From the NCBI RefSeq assembly GCF_002019695.1, contig NZ_KV917376.1, positions 62,001 to 126,000 on the forward strand: 64,000 bases of DNA. Direction: 5' to 3'. The position numbers and the translations under genes are program-made. Source of the DNA: Evansella clarkii. Its GTDB lineage: Bacteria > Bacillota > Bacilli > Bacillales > Salisediminibacteriaceae. Below the pieces are notes generated by a model. It had not been told where the DNA came from and did not search any database. It was given only the letters and a program-made list of their open reading frames with translations. Shown one piece after another: positions 26,850 to 35,525 of the stretch. The stretch's first letter is position 1. The number at the start of each line of letters is the position of its first letter.

Positions 26850-28315
26850 AAGGGATGCAAGGCGCTCTTGCGCCACTTGAGTGCAACCTTTCCTCTTGCT
26901 CATGGGATGCAAGACCCTCTTGCACTACTTGAGTTCATCCTATCCCCTCTCTCAAGGGATGCAAGGCGTTCTTGCACTACTTGAGTGCACCCTTTCCTCT
27001 TGCTCATGGGATGCAAGACCCTCTTGCGCTACTTGAGTGAACCCTTTCCTCTTGCTCATGGGATGCAAGGCGCTCTTGCGCTACTTGAATTAACCCTTTC
27101 CTTTTGCTCATGGGATGCAAGGCGCTCTTGCGCTACTTGAATTAACCCTTTCCTTTTGCTCATGGGATGCAAGGCGCTCTTGCGCTACTTGAGTGCACCC
27201 TTTCCTCTTGCTCATGGGATGCAAGGCGCTCTTGCGCTACTTGAATTAACCCTTTCCTTTTGCTCATGGGATGCAAGGCGCTCTTGCGCTACTTGAATTA
27301 ACCCTTTCCTTTTGCTCATGGGATGCAAGGCGCTCTTGCGCTACTTGAGTGCACCCTTTCCTCTTGCTCATGGGATGCAAGGCGCTCTTGCGCTACTTGA
27401 ATTAACCCTTTCCTTTTGCTCATGGGATGCAAGGCGCTCTTGCGCTACTTGAGTTCACCCTTCCCTCTTGCTCATGGGATGCAAGGCGCTCTTGCACTAC
27501 TTGAGATCATCCTATCCCCTCTCTCAAGGGATGCAAGACGCTCTTGCACTACTTGAGTGCACACTTTCCTCTTGCTCATGGGATGCAAGACCCTCTTGGA
27601 CTACTTGAATTAACACTTCCCTCTTTTTCATGGGATGCAAGACCCTCTTGCGCTACTTGAGTGAACCCTTTCCTCTTGCTCATGGGATGCAAGACGCTCT
27701 TGCGCTACTTGAGATTATCCTTTCCTTTTGCTCATGGGATGCAAGACGATCTTGCACTACTTGAGTGCACCTTTTCCTTTTGCTCATGGGGTGCAAGGCG
27801 CTCTTGCGCTACTTGAGTGCAACCTTTCCTTTTGCTCATGGGATGCAAGACGATCTTGCACTACTTGAGTGCACCTTTTCCTTTTGCTCATGGGGTGCAA
27901 GGCGCTCTTGCGCTACTTGAGAGCATCCTTTCCTTTTGCTCATGGGATGCAAGACGCTCTTGCGCTACTTGAGATTATCCTTTCCTTCTGCTCATGGGAT
28001 GCAAGACGATCTTGCACTACTTGAGTGGACATTTTCCTTTTGCTCATGGGGTGCAAGGCCCTCTTGCGCTACTTGAGTGCACCCTTTCCTTTTGCTCATG
28101 GGATGCAAGACGATCTTGCACTACTTGAGTGCACCTTTTCCTTTTGCTCATGGGGTGCAAGGCGCTCTTGCGCTACTTGAGTTAACCTTTTCCTCACGCT
28201 CATGGGATGCAAGGCGCTCTTGCTCTACTTGAGTTCACCCTTTCCTCTTGCTCATGGGGTGCAAGACCCTCTTGCGCTACTTGAGTGCAACCTTTCCTCT
28301 TGCTCATGGGATGCA
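26850..28315. repeat. 52-bp tandem repeat array, 28 full copies
   Basis: The unit GGGATGCAAGGCGCTCTTGC, then GCTACTTGAGTGCACCC, then TTTCCTTTTGCTCAT repeats head to tail at an exact 52-bp period. Each unit contains a nested inverted repeat: CTCAAG or CTCATG outside, TGCAAG/CTTGCA inside, closing with CTTGAG, so each could fold to a stem of about 35 nt. Copies are not identical; blocks such as GAATTAACCC versus GAGTGCACCC recur in patterns typical of repeated local duplication. There are no unique spacers. Reading frames across it are repetitive and not credible. A 29th copy is truncated at 28315. Confidence 0.95.
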
Positions 28316-28330
28316 ACGGGGCTGCGCATA

Positions 28331-28361
28331 AGAAAAAACCAGGAATTATATTTATTCCTGG
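28331..28361 (-). terminator. Intrinsic terminator on the minus strand
   Basis: CCAGGAAT (28339-28346) pairs with ATTCCTGG (28354-28361). Only the minus strand continues with TTTTTTCTT. No protein gene lies upstream on this strand, so it implies a non-coding transcript from the 28.4-29.0 kb region. Confidence 0.8.
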
Positions 28362-28366
28362 CTTCT

Positions 28367-29006
28367 GGTTAACACCTGAGGGGACTCAACCATTTTCACA
28401 TCATCCACTTTTCTGCTCCTTCGGAATTAATCCCACTTTCCAGATAATTCCCTCCAACTTAACGGATATGTGTTTGTTGCTTCCTCGTTTCGCATTCCAC
28501 GATGCTTACTTTATTTTTTAAACATGGCTGTTTTCTCTCAAGCCTGGAATGCTTTTTCGAGTCCACTTAAGAATTACTTTCTTAAGCAGCTCACTCATTG
28601 GGACTCTTCGACTTTTAGGTTTCAACTTAGAAGATAAAGTTCTTAAACTTTTTCCATTTAGTCTTTAGTCTCAGAAGTCAGGATTCATTCAACTTCTCTT
28701 CATTATTTGTTTTCCAACTCAGAAGCGAAGTTTTCTGCCTCTTTCTCCTTTTGCTGTTCGACTAGTGGAAATAAGTTTTGTTAACTCTTTCTCCTTCGGT
28801 TCTCAAACTAAGAAGTCAGATTCTCTTAATTCTCCCTTCACTTTTCGTCTTCAAACTCAGAAGTGAGATCAATGTCGTCCAGCTTCTTTCGTTTTCCAAC
28901 ATTAGGAACCAGGAGTTTCACGAACTCTTCTCCTTTGTATAAAACTAAGAAGTAAGGTTCTTGTTAAGGAACCAACCTTATGGCTGAGTCTCCTCCGGTG
29001 TTAACT
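28367..29006. repeat. Inverted repeats closing a 640-bp element
   Basis: GGTTAACACCTGAGGGGACT (start of 28367-28391) matches the reverse complement of 28982-29006 at 21 of 25 positions. No target-site duplication is visible at the flanks. This is compatible with a closing helix of an RNA or with terminal inverted repeats of a small mobile element. Confidence 0.7.
28560..28960 (-). repeat. Degenerate 46-bp tandem repeats with GGAGAA blocks
   Basis: On the minus strand a unit CTGACTTCTGAGTTTGA, then about ten bases, then AAGGAGAAAGAGTT, then AAACTT recurs about nine times, with core positions near 28945, 28855, 28806, 28760, 28716, 28672, 28623 and 28570. Identity between units is moderate. 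Many units carry a Shine-Dalgarno-like AAGGAGAA. Confidence 0.6.
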
Positions 29007-29275
29007 TTTGTTTTTTTATTCTGTTTTCCTTTCACTTATAGTATACCCCGGATAGTCAGAATAGTGCGTGAACTATTTGTGAACTTTTGAGCAAGTATTT
29101 CTGCACTCGTTCTACATGTAATAGTCTGCCCTTCAAATACAGCTGCTTATCCTCGCATAAACCCCTCAGCCTGCAACAGGATTTCATTCCAAAAATATGG
29201 GAACCTCCCCTGGTCTTCAGCCGTAAAACTAATAACGGTTATATGCAGATTTTTCAGAAAAATGTTTAATTATTT

Positions 29276-29284
29276 TGTTATAAT
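29276..29284 (+). promoter_or_regulatory. Extended -10 promoter of the MoxR operon
   Basis: TGTTATAAT fits TGnTATAAT; no good -35 box. It lies about 57 bases before the chosen start of the MoxR gene. The 29086-29275 stretch has no recognisable feature. Confidence 0.5.
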
Positions 29285-29340
29285 AATATTTATTATTAAA
29301 TCTTATGGCCATTAATCAAGAAATGAAGAGGGGCGAAACG

Positions 29341-30297
29341 ATGCGCAGACAGGAAGAATTTTTGCAAAAGATGAAACAGTCCGTAGGTACAGTACTGACA
29401 GGAAAAGAAGAAATGACTGAACTCATAATGATTGCTCTTTTAAGCAGAGGCCATGTTCTTCTGGAAGATGTGCCAGGTACCGGAAAGACTATGCTTGCTA
29501 AAACCATCGCCAGATCGATCAATGGAAAATTTAAACGCATTCAGTTTACTCCGGACGTTCTACCAAGCGATGTAACCGGTATCCAGTTTTTCAATCCTAA
29601 AGAGAAAAACTTTGAAATGCGCCCCGGGCCTGTAATGACAAATATCCTGCTCACAGATGAGATCAACCGGGCAACACCAAGAACTCAGTCAAGTCTCCTG
29701 GAAGTAATGGAAGAAGGGCAGGTCACGATCGATGGGGAGACATTGCCGCTCCCAAAACCTTATATTGTAATAGCTACACAAAACCCAATTGAATCACAGC
29801 AAGGTACTTTCGCCCTGCCGGAAGCTCAGATGGACCGCTTTCTTATGCAAATTAAAGCTGGTTATCCTACATATGAAGAAGAACAGAAAATGCTGAGAAT
29901 GTACAGAACACAGGAACCGATTGAAAACCTTTCTTCGGTCATTTCACTGGAAGAGCTGGCATCCATGCAGCAGGAGCTCAGGAAAGTTGAAATAAGCGAG
30001 CCTGTAGAAAACTATCTTCTCTCTCTGATCAGAGCCACCAGAAATTCAGAGAAAGTGGAAGTCGGTGTGAGTCCAAGGGGAACAATCGCGCTTATGCACA
30101 GCGTACAGGCCAGAGCCTATCTAAAAGGGCGGGACTATGTGATTCCGGAAGATGTAAAGGTTTTGGCACCATACGTTCTAGGCCACAGGCTTGTACTCAC
30201 CATGGATGCATCCATGAGAACGACAAAAGAAGACGTCCTGCTCGGCATTTTAGAAGATACAGCGGTTCCGGTGGAAGCAGGGGCAGTAAAAGAATGA
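29341..30297 (+). CDS. MoxR-family AAA+ ATPase
   Basis: 318 aa. ATG at 29341 is preferred because GAGGGG lies 7 bases before it; an ATG twelve codons upstream has no ribosome site. Walker A EDVPGTGKT, Walker B LLTDEINRATPRTQSSLLE, sensor region VIATQNPIESQGTF-like, and the C-terminal lid with VGVSPRGTIALM. MoxR ATPases act as chaperones or metal-insertion/maturation factors with VWA or DUF58 partners. The stop codon overlaps the next start (ATGA), so the two are translationally coupled. Confidence 0.92.
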   Translation: MRRQEEFLQKMKQSVGTVLTGKEEMTELIMIALLSRGHVLLEDVPGTGKTMLAKTIARSINGKFKRIQFTPDVLPSDVTGIQFFNPKEKNFEMRPGPVMTNILLTDEINRATPRTQSSLLEVMEEGQVTIDGETLPLPKPYIVIATQNPIESQQGTFALPEAQMDRFLMQIKAGYPTYEEEQKMLRMYRTQEPIENLSSVISLEELASMQQELRKVEISEPVENYLLSLIRATRNSEKVEVGVSPRGTIALMHSVQARAYLKGRDYVIPEDVKVLAPYVLGHRLVLTMDASMRTTKEDVLLGILEDTAVPVEAGAVKE

Positions 30298-31520
30298 ATC
30301 AGTGGAAAACAAAAGTAACCTACTCACGAAGATATTCCCTGATTTTTTATTCCGTACCTGTTCTCGTTCTGCTGGCTATGATTAGTCAGGAACCTCTTTT
30401 GTTCAGCCTTGCCATATTATTCGCCTTGTTTATTGCTGTAAATAAATACTATTTAAGTTATACCGCTAAAAAGATTGCTATCAGTGATGAAGAGAACGTC
30501 CAGGTGTTAAAGCTTTTTCCTGGTGATGATGGTGCTGTTAAAATCCCATTCGAAAACCGTGGCAGGCTTCCAGTATTTAATAGCGAGCTGAACCTTGTCA
30601 TCTATGACCTTGAGGAAGCTGTTACTGTAAAGAATATTGAAAGGCTTAACAGCGAGCAGGCGAACTATACAGCACCTTTTTCCATACCTTCCAGGATCAG
30701 GCGTCCTTTTACAGTGGAACTAACGGCAAAAAAAAGAGGTGTCGTGCAGATTCGTTCGCTGAAAATCATTGTGCGGGATTTACTTAACTTAAACAAAATG
30801 ACCTTAGAATATAAAGGACGCTACCGCGGAGAAGCAATCGTGTACCCTGCTCCCCTGCCAATACCCGGACTGGAGAAAGTATCAAACCAGCAAAAAGGAA
30901 ACCAGCACGCTGCCTTTTCCATGTATGAAGATGTTATGCTCACCCGTGGAAACAGGGATTATATTTCCTCAGACCCCTTTAACCGGATTAACTGGAAGGC
31001 GTCGGCACGGAAAGACAATCTTCAGACTAAAGTTTATGAAAAAGTAACTTTATCGAAGTGGACATTCGTCATTAACGTCAGGCACCCGGATCCCCACAGA
31101 GTCACAATCGAAAATCTTGAAGAGGTTCTGAGCCAGGCTGCGTATGCCTGCCAGGTTGCCAGTAAGCAGAATATAGCCTTTGAAATGTATATTAATATTA
31201 GAGTACCTGGTGAAACTTCCGGTTTATATCTTTCTCCAGGTCAGGGGATGGAACATCTGACAAGGGCTCTGGAAATACTGGCAAGAATCCGCCGTCTTGA
31301 ATTCACCATCCCTTCCGGCCATACGCTTTACCGGCTCGTAAATCAGCCGGAAAAACCGCAGCTTATTCTTCACTTTGGAAAATATGGCGAGGAAGAAAAA
31401 AAGGAATATGAAAAGTTAACAAGGCTTGGTTCAAAGGTGGTACTGGTGGCAGAACAAAACTCTGAACAGGAAACGACCGGGAATGCAAGGAGGGCGGACA
31501 GTGAAAAAATTGCAAACTGA
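30294..31520 (+). CDS. DUF58-domain membrane protein
   Basis: 408 aa. Two hydrophobic segments at about 17-55 anchor a soluble part with a DUF58 domain (about 190-300, GNRDYISSDPFNRINWKASARK is its signature; the central piece is DPFNRINWKAS). Genes of this type nearly always follow MoxR and lie before a DUF4129 or transglutaminase-type gene, as in B. subtilis YeaC-YeaD-YebA. The partner function is unknown. It overlaps both neighbours. Confidence 0.88.
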   Translation: MNQWKTKVTYSRRYSLIFYSVPVLVLLAMISQEPLLFSLAILFALFIAVNKYYLSYTAKKIAISDEENVQVLKLFPGDDGAVKIPFENRGRLPVFNSELNLVIYDLEEAVTVKNIERLNSEQANYTAPFSIPSRIRRPFTVELTAKKRGVVQIRSLKIIVRDLLNLNKMTLEYKGRYRGEAIVYPAPLPIPGLEKVSNQQKGNQHAAFSMYEDVMLTRGNRDYISSDPFNRINWKASARKDNLQTKVYEKVTLSKWTFVINVRHPDPHRVTIENLEEVLSQAAYACQVASKQNIAFEMYINIRVPGETSGLYLSPGQGMEHLTRALEILARIRRLEFTIPSGHTLYRLVNQPEKPQLILHFGKYGEEEKKEYEKLTRLGSKVVLVAEQNSEQETTGNARRADSEKIAN

Positions 31521-32715
31521 ATTCCTTCGCTGGACTCAGTATCTCCTTGAACTGGTTACTATTTATGTGCTTCTCTTCCCATTTCATGTTAACGGCGGGG
31601 AAGGTTTTTCTTCTTATCCGCCATTTATTATTACAGCACTTTCCGCTGCTGCCATATACGGTTTTTTTTACGGCAAACTCAGATCTTTAAAGCTGGCGGC
31701 AGCAGCAATCCCGCTCATCGCATGGATTTCATTTTTTAACGGCTATTATCTGTTTATTGCTATATTACTTGCTGTCGTATTTTTCTGGAGGGTGACAGCA
31801 ATTCAGGATGAACATGACCAGGAAATTGAATACCGCCTGTTTTTTATCACCCTGACAGCAGGTATTTTTTACTATCTCACCATGAATGCTGTGCCTGCGA
31901 GGGAACATTTACTGGTGCTCATTCTGTTCAGTTTTCTCTTAACAGCAATTGTAAAAGCATTATCTGTGACGCTACGGTCAGGAACTGGCGGAAAGGAGAC
32001 CATAAAATACATCAGCTATGCTGCCGGCCTCCTTGGAGCACTTGCAGTTTTTTCAGCTGCTGCCGGGCCGTTATATATCTGGCTTCAGACTGCAGTCCTT
32101 TTTGTGGTGAGAATCGCAATACTTTCTATTGCATTGCTCCTCTCTCCCCTTGTGTATTTGTTTCAGTATATACCACCGCTGGAGATTCCTGAGCAAATGG
32201 CAGAAATCAATGAAAGTACTGATGAATGGGAAGCTTTCAGAGAGGAAAGAGAAGCACAGTACACTACCAGCCTGGTGGACTGGGAGACCATCGGCCTGGT
32301 TACAGGCAGTATCCTTTTGCTTTTGTTCTTAATTTATATTTTAAAGCGGGCAAAAACGAAGAAAAATAATGTTTTAATGCATGATAATTCCCTGGACGAA
32401 AAACTTTCTGCCGTAAAAAAGGATTCTTTCCTTTCCCGGTTTATTTCACAGGTAAAACCTGCCCACGAAGTTCGGCGGCAGTTTCTGGCACTGGAAAATG
32501 CCCTTGCGAAAAGGGGATATGGCAGGCGACCGGATCAGACTGTTCAGGAGTGGCTGAACAGCCTCCCGGTAGATCGGGAAATAAAAACTCAGATCGCCGC
32601 TGTATATTATAAAGTCAGGTACAGTAATGGAAATGTCAGCAATGAAGAACGGGAAAGTTTCAAAGAAGCTGTAAAGAATGCCAGACAGCAGATGGCCGAA
32701 AAAAAGACGGGTTAA
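31501..32715 (+). CDS. DUF4129 membrane protein without transglutaminase domain
   Basis: 404 aa. The GTG at 31501 has AAGGAGGGCGG upstream, within the end of the DUF58 gene; the overlap is 20 bases. There are about seven membrane segments (first ~220 residues and one at about 260-280). The C-terminal ~80 residues match DUF4129 (RGYGRRPDQTVQEWLNSLP). In related operons the third protein usually carries an extracytoplasmic transglutaminase-like domain between membrane block and DUF4129. Here that segment is only about 40 acidic residues, so the domain is missing. Confidence 0.8.
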   Translation: MKKLQTEFLRWTQYLLELVTIYVLLFPFHVNGGEGFSSYPPFIITALSAAAIYGFFYGKLRSLKLAAAAIPLIAWISFFNGYYLFIAILLAVVFFWRVTAIQDEHDQEIEYRLFFITLTAGIFYYLTMNAVPAREHLLVLILFSFLLTAIVKALSVTLRSGTGGKETIKYISYAAGLLGALAVFSAAAGPLYIWLQTAVLFVVRIAILSIALLLSPLVYLFQYIPPLEIPEQMAEINESTDEWEAFREEREAQYTTSLVDWETIGLVTGSILLLLFLIYILKRAKTKKNNVLMHDNSLDEKLSAVKKDSFLSRFISQVKPAHEVRRQFLALENALAKRGYGRRPDQTVQEWLNSLPVDREIKTQIAAVYYKVRYSNGNVSNEERESFKEAVKNARQQMAEKKTG

Positions 32716-32726
32716 AAGGGAAGTGG

Positions 32727-32759
32727 AAAGCATCTGGGGAGAGGTCCAGGTGCTTTTGC
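32727..32759 (+). terminator. Intrinsic terminator of the MoxR operon
   Basis: AAAGCATCTGG (32727-32737) pairs with CCAGGTGCTTT (32746-32756) including one G-U pair, then TT. Confidence 0.75.
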
Positions 32760-32832
32760 ATTGTGCTGGTAGTTTGGTCTATGTGACAAGTAAATAATAT
32801 AATAGTGGTTGATTTTTTTGGTGATTTGTTCA

Positions 32833-33322
32833 GTTTCGCAACTAACACCCCTGGATTCGCAACAACCTCCTTCAGTTTCGCAACTAGACCATGCTTTTTC
32901 GCAACAACAATCTCATTTCGCAACTAACACCCCAGATTTCGCAACAACCTCCTTCAGTTTCGCAACTAGACCATCCTTTTTCGCAACAACAATCTCATTT
33001 CGCAACTAACACCCCTGGATTCGCAACAACCTCCTTCAGTTTCGCAACTAGACCATCCTTTTTCGCAACAATAATCTCATTTCGCAACTAACACCCCTGG
33101 ATTCGCAACAACCTCCTTCAGTTTCGCAACTAGACCATCCTTTTTCGCAACAATAATCTCATTTCGCAACTAACACCCCAGATTTCGCCACAACCTCCTT
33201 CAGTTTCGCAACTAGACCATCCTTTTTCGCAACAACAATCTCATTTCGCAACTAATACCCCAGATTTCGCAACAACCTCCTTCATTTTCGCAACTACCAG
33301 CCCCTTTTTCGCAACAAGACCG
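32833..33322. repeat. TTCGCAAC array: 24 copies at about 20.5 bp, in 82-bp super-units
   Basis: The octamer TTCGCAAC recurs 24 times over 490 bp (one copy reads TTCGCCAC). Sets of four make a higher-order unit of 82 bp with the linkers TAACACCCCTGGA, AACCTCCTTCAGT, TAGACCATCCTTT and AATAATCTCAT; about six such units are present. Frames through it give repetitive Ser/Gln/Phe peptides that are artefacts. The gap 33323-33499 holds no other supportable feature. Confidence 0.95.
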
Positions 33323-33499
33323 GCACGTTCACCAAATCCCCCCCTCTTTTCTGAAAATGAACACTTGATTCATTACTTTTAAAACAAAAATAAGACTAAA
33401 GTCCGAGTTATACTCATCAATTTTCCGGGGATATGCATGTGTAGCTGTTAAAGCTGAACTTATACTATACAAAAAGCTACTGCGGAAGGAGTAATCAAC

Positions 33500-34201
33500 A
33501 TGAAAAAATTTGCGTTAAGTATAGCAACAGCAGCAGTAATCGTAAGCGGCTGCGGTGATGGTAACGAGGAAACAGGCGGTAACAACCAAAATGACCAGAA
33601 CAACCAGAACCAGGAAGTCAATGAGGAGCCGGAAGTTGATCTGGCAGATAATGAGGATAACGAAAACGATGAGTTGAATACTGACCTGGATACTAACGAT
33701 GAAAACGATGGTCTGGACACCAACGACAATAATGCAGCAGACGGCCTTGATACAGAATCCGATGAAGAGGCGGAAGCTGTGCTGGATCAGGACATTGAAA
33801 ACTTCAGCCTTAATGTGACTCTCGTCGATGATACACAGTGGGACTTCAACTATACTCCTGCACAGGAGGAAGGTGAAGAGCCGGAAGCAAACATTACCGG
33901 TTCCGATATAGAGCTTGAAGGGGAGCAGGCAGCGGAAGAAATGGAAACATATCTTTCTCACTTCCATGTAGATGCTGCTACAGAACAGGAAGAAATCACA
34001 TCTCAAATTGCGGAAACATTTGAGTTTAACGAAGAAGATATCCAGGAATATACCCTGACAATTGACTTCCCAGAGCAGGAAAACGAAACTGAATGGAGCT
34101 GGAGCCAGGATCAGGAAGACAATGGTGAAGATGACCAGGATGCAGAAGATAACAATGATGGAATGGACATCGGCAATGACGATGAGAACAATAACGGATA
34201 A
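33500..34201 (+). CDS. Very acidic YusW-like lipoprotein
   Basis: 233 aa. Lipoprotein signal ending VIVSGC (Cys18) behind a GGAAGGAG ribosome site. Residues about 25-95 are an Asn/Asp/Glu linker of low complexity. A YusW-type domain follows (about 98-205): FSLNVTLVDDTQWDFNYT, ANITGSDIELEGEQAAEEME, and a hydrophobic C-terminal strand, then another Asp/Asn tail. B. subtilis YusW has this domain but its function is unknown. The acidity fits a salt-adapted cell surface. Confidence 0.8.
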   Translation: MKKFALSIATAAVIVSGCGDGNEETGGNNQNDQNNQNQEVNEEPEVDLADNEDNENDELNTDLDTNDENDGLDTNDNNAADGLDTESDEEAEAVLDQDIENFSLNVTLVDDTQWDFNYTPAQEEGEEPEANITGSDIELEGEQAAEEMETYLSHFHVDAATEQEEITSQIAETFEFNEEDIQEYTLTIDFPEQENETEWSWSQDQEDNGEDDQDAEDNNDGMDIGNDDENNNG

Positions 34202-34224
34202 TAACTTTATCCGTTTATAATATA

Positions 34225-34263
34225 AAGAGAGACCGCAGCCTTTGAGGTGCGGTCTCTCTTTTC
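34225..34263. terminator. Bidirectional terminator between convergent genes
   Basis: AAGAGAGACCGC pairs with GCGGTCTCTCTT around a TTTGA-centred loop, with T-runs on both strands. Confidence 0.85.
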
Positions 34264-34270
34264 TTATGAA

Positions 34271-35407
34271 TCAATTATCGACAGTCAGGTGTCCTTTATA
34301 CAGCCTGCCTTCTTTCAAAGTAATACCTAATTTTTTCCCCAGCTTCTCAAGTTTATTAACTTCGAGGCCTGTTACGATAGAGACAACCGTCCCTTCTCCT
34401 CCGGCTCTCCCTGTCCGGCCGGCCCGGTGGGTATATTGCTTCGTATCCTTTGGTACGTCAAGCTGAACAACATGGGTAAGCCCCTTAATATCAAGTCCCC
34501 TGGACGCAACATCTGTTGCCAGAAGAAGAGGATATTTACCGTCCCGGAATCGTTTAATCGAAGTTTCCCGCTCCTGTTTTGTTGTTTCACTATGGAGGAC
34601 TCCGAGGGGCAGTCCGTTATATTCTAGCTTAGCAGCATAGGTGGAGAGAAGATTGACGTCATTGGAAAAAGCCAGCGCCTTCATTCCTTCGAGATTCATT
34701 ATCTTCCTCAGAGTCGTAATTTTCTCCCGCTGCTCTACCGGGATATAAATATGTTCCACTTTATCAGACATGGCAGCTTCCTGCCCGATACGCACCACTT
34801 CCGGCTGGCTCATTCGTTCCTTTGCCTTCTCCTCTGTTTCTTTATTGAGAGTTGCTGAGAAAACAAGAATCTGTCTGTCTTTTAATGTTGCTTTAATTAT
34901 CTGGTCCACCGACTGCTGATGCTCCCGGGAAAAAAGCTGGTCTCCCTCATCAAATACAAGGGTTTTGACTTCATGGACCTTCAGTTTTTTCGTCTTAAGA
35001 AGTTCTGAAATTCTTCCAGGTGTGCCTACAATGACCTGAGGCTTCTTTTTTAATTTTTCAAGCTGTCTTTTTACATTTGCCCCGCCAATTAACGCAGCTC
35101 TTTCAATTCCCCTGCCCTCTGTCCATATGCGGACTTCCTCAAGTACCTGCATTACCAGCTCCCGGGAAGAAGCCATGATAACTGCCTGAGCATCTTTTTT
35201 CTCCGGGTCGATTTTGTCCAGCACTGGCAGAAGATATGCGAGAGTCTTCCCCGTGCCTGTCGGGGACTCAGCGATAACATCCTTCCCCCCCAGGATTTCC
35301 GGAACTGTTTTTTCCTGTACAGCTGTCGGACCTTCAAAACCTGCTTTATTCCACGCTTCTTGTAAAAAAGGCTGTAAATTGTTAATAATAGTCCAGGAAT
35401 TGCTCAT
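34271..35407 (-). CDS. yfmL: DEAD-box-type RNA helicase YfmL
   Basis: 378 aa, only the two helicase lobes with no tail. Motifs: GPTAVQEKTVP (Q), SPTGTGKT (I), SSRELVMQ (Ia), GTPGRISELL (Ib), VFDEGDQL (II, with DEGD in place of DEAD), FSATLN (III), TDVASRGLDIKG (V), HRAGRTGRAG (VI). Length and its divergent pairing with yfmM match B. subtilis YfmL, a minor helicase linked to ribosome assembly. The start is 119 bases from the yfmM start, so the two share a regulatory region. Confidence 0.88.
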   Translation of the reverse strand: MSNSWTIINNLQPFLQEAWNKAGFEGPTAVQEKTVPEILGGKDVIAESPTGTGKTLAYLLPVLDKIDPEKKDAQAVIMASSRELVMQVLEEVRIWTEGRGIERAALIGGANVKRQLEKLKKKPQVIVGTPGRISELLKTKKLKVHEVKTLVFDEGDQLFSREHQQSVDQIIKATLKDRQILVFSATLNKETEEKAKERMSQPEVVRIGQEAAMSDKVEHIYIPVEQREKITTLRKIMNLEGMKALAFSNDVNLLSTYAAKLEYNGLPLGVLHSETTKQERETSIKRFRDGKYPLLLATDVASRGLDIKGLTHVVQLDVPKDTKQYTHRAGRTGRAGGEGTVVSIVTGLEVNKLEKLGKKLGITLKEGRLYKGHLTVDN

Positions 35408-35525
35408 TTATATTCTCCTTTTTAGCCTGTATAATAGTAATTGTTTGTTTTTTGCCGTATGTTTCATTTTTGATTTTAACTTACTTTGGGCACGGAACCA
35501 AATTTTATATAAAGGATGTTGCACT

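Larger units (their letters stand above)
28331..29035 (-). ncRNA. Candidate large structured RNA, about 700 nt
   Basis: The region has no credible long reading frame. It ends in a strong minus-strand terminator (28331-28361) and its two ends can pair: positions 28982-29006 and 28367-28391 form a 25-bp helix with 22 pairs counting one G-U. Between them the minus strand is purine-rich and built from about nine degenerate 46-nt units, several able to form local hairpins (for example TCACTT/AAGTGA around 28838-28866). A TATACT -10-like box lies at 29040-29045, with no clear -35; 11-bp direct repeats TGAACT (29069 and 29080) lie upstream of it. I see no match in memory to OLE, GOLLD, ROOL or other named large RNAs. 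A miniature inverted-repeat element is the main alternative. Confidence 0.4.

Noticed and set aside
26778-26984. Open frame at the start of the 52-bp array
   Set aside because: It runs through repeat units, has no ribosome site, and its peptide merely mirrors the repeat.
26850-28315. CRISPR array
   Set aside because: The whole 52-bp unit repeats including the would-be spacers; there are no unique spacers and no cas genes.
28331-29035. OLE RNA
   Set aside because: OLE occurs in alkaliphilic bacilli but in an isoprenoid/exonuclease gene context, and none of those genes are here; I could not recognise its conserved core.
32809-33091. Short frames rich in Ser, Gln and Phe
   Set aside because: They are translations of the TTCGCAAC repeats in two registers without ribosome sites.
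35214-35525. N-terminal extension of YfmM
   Set aside because: It would overlap yfmL on the other strand; a TTG at 35526 with a good ribosome site gives the family's normal 518-aa length.
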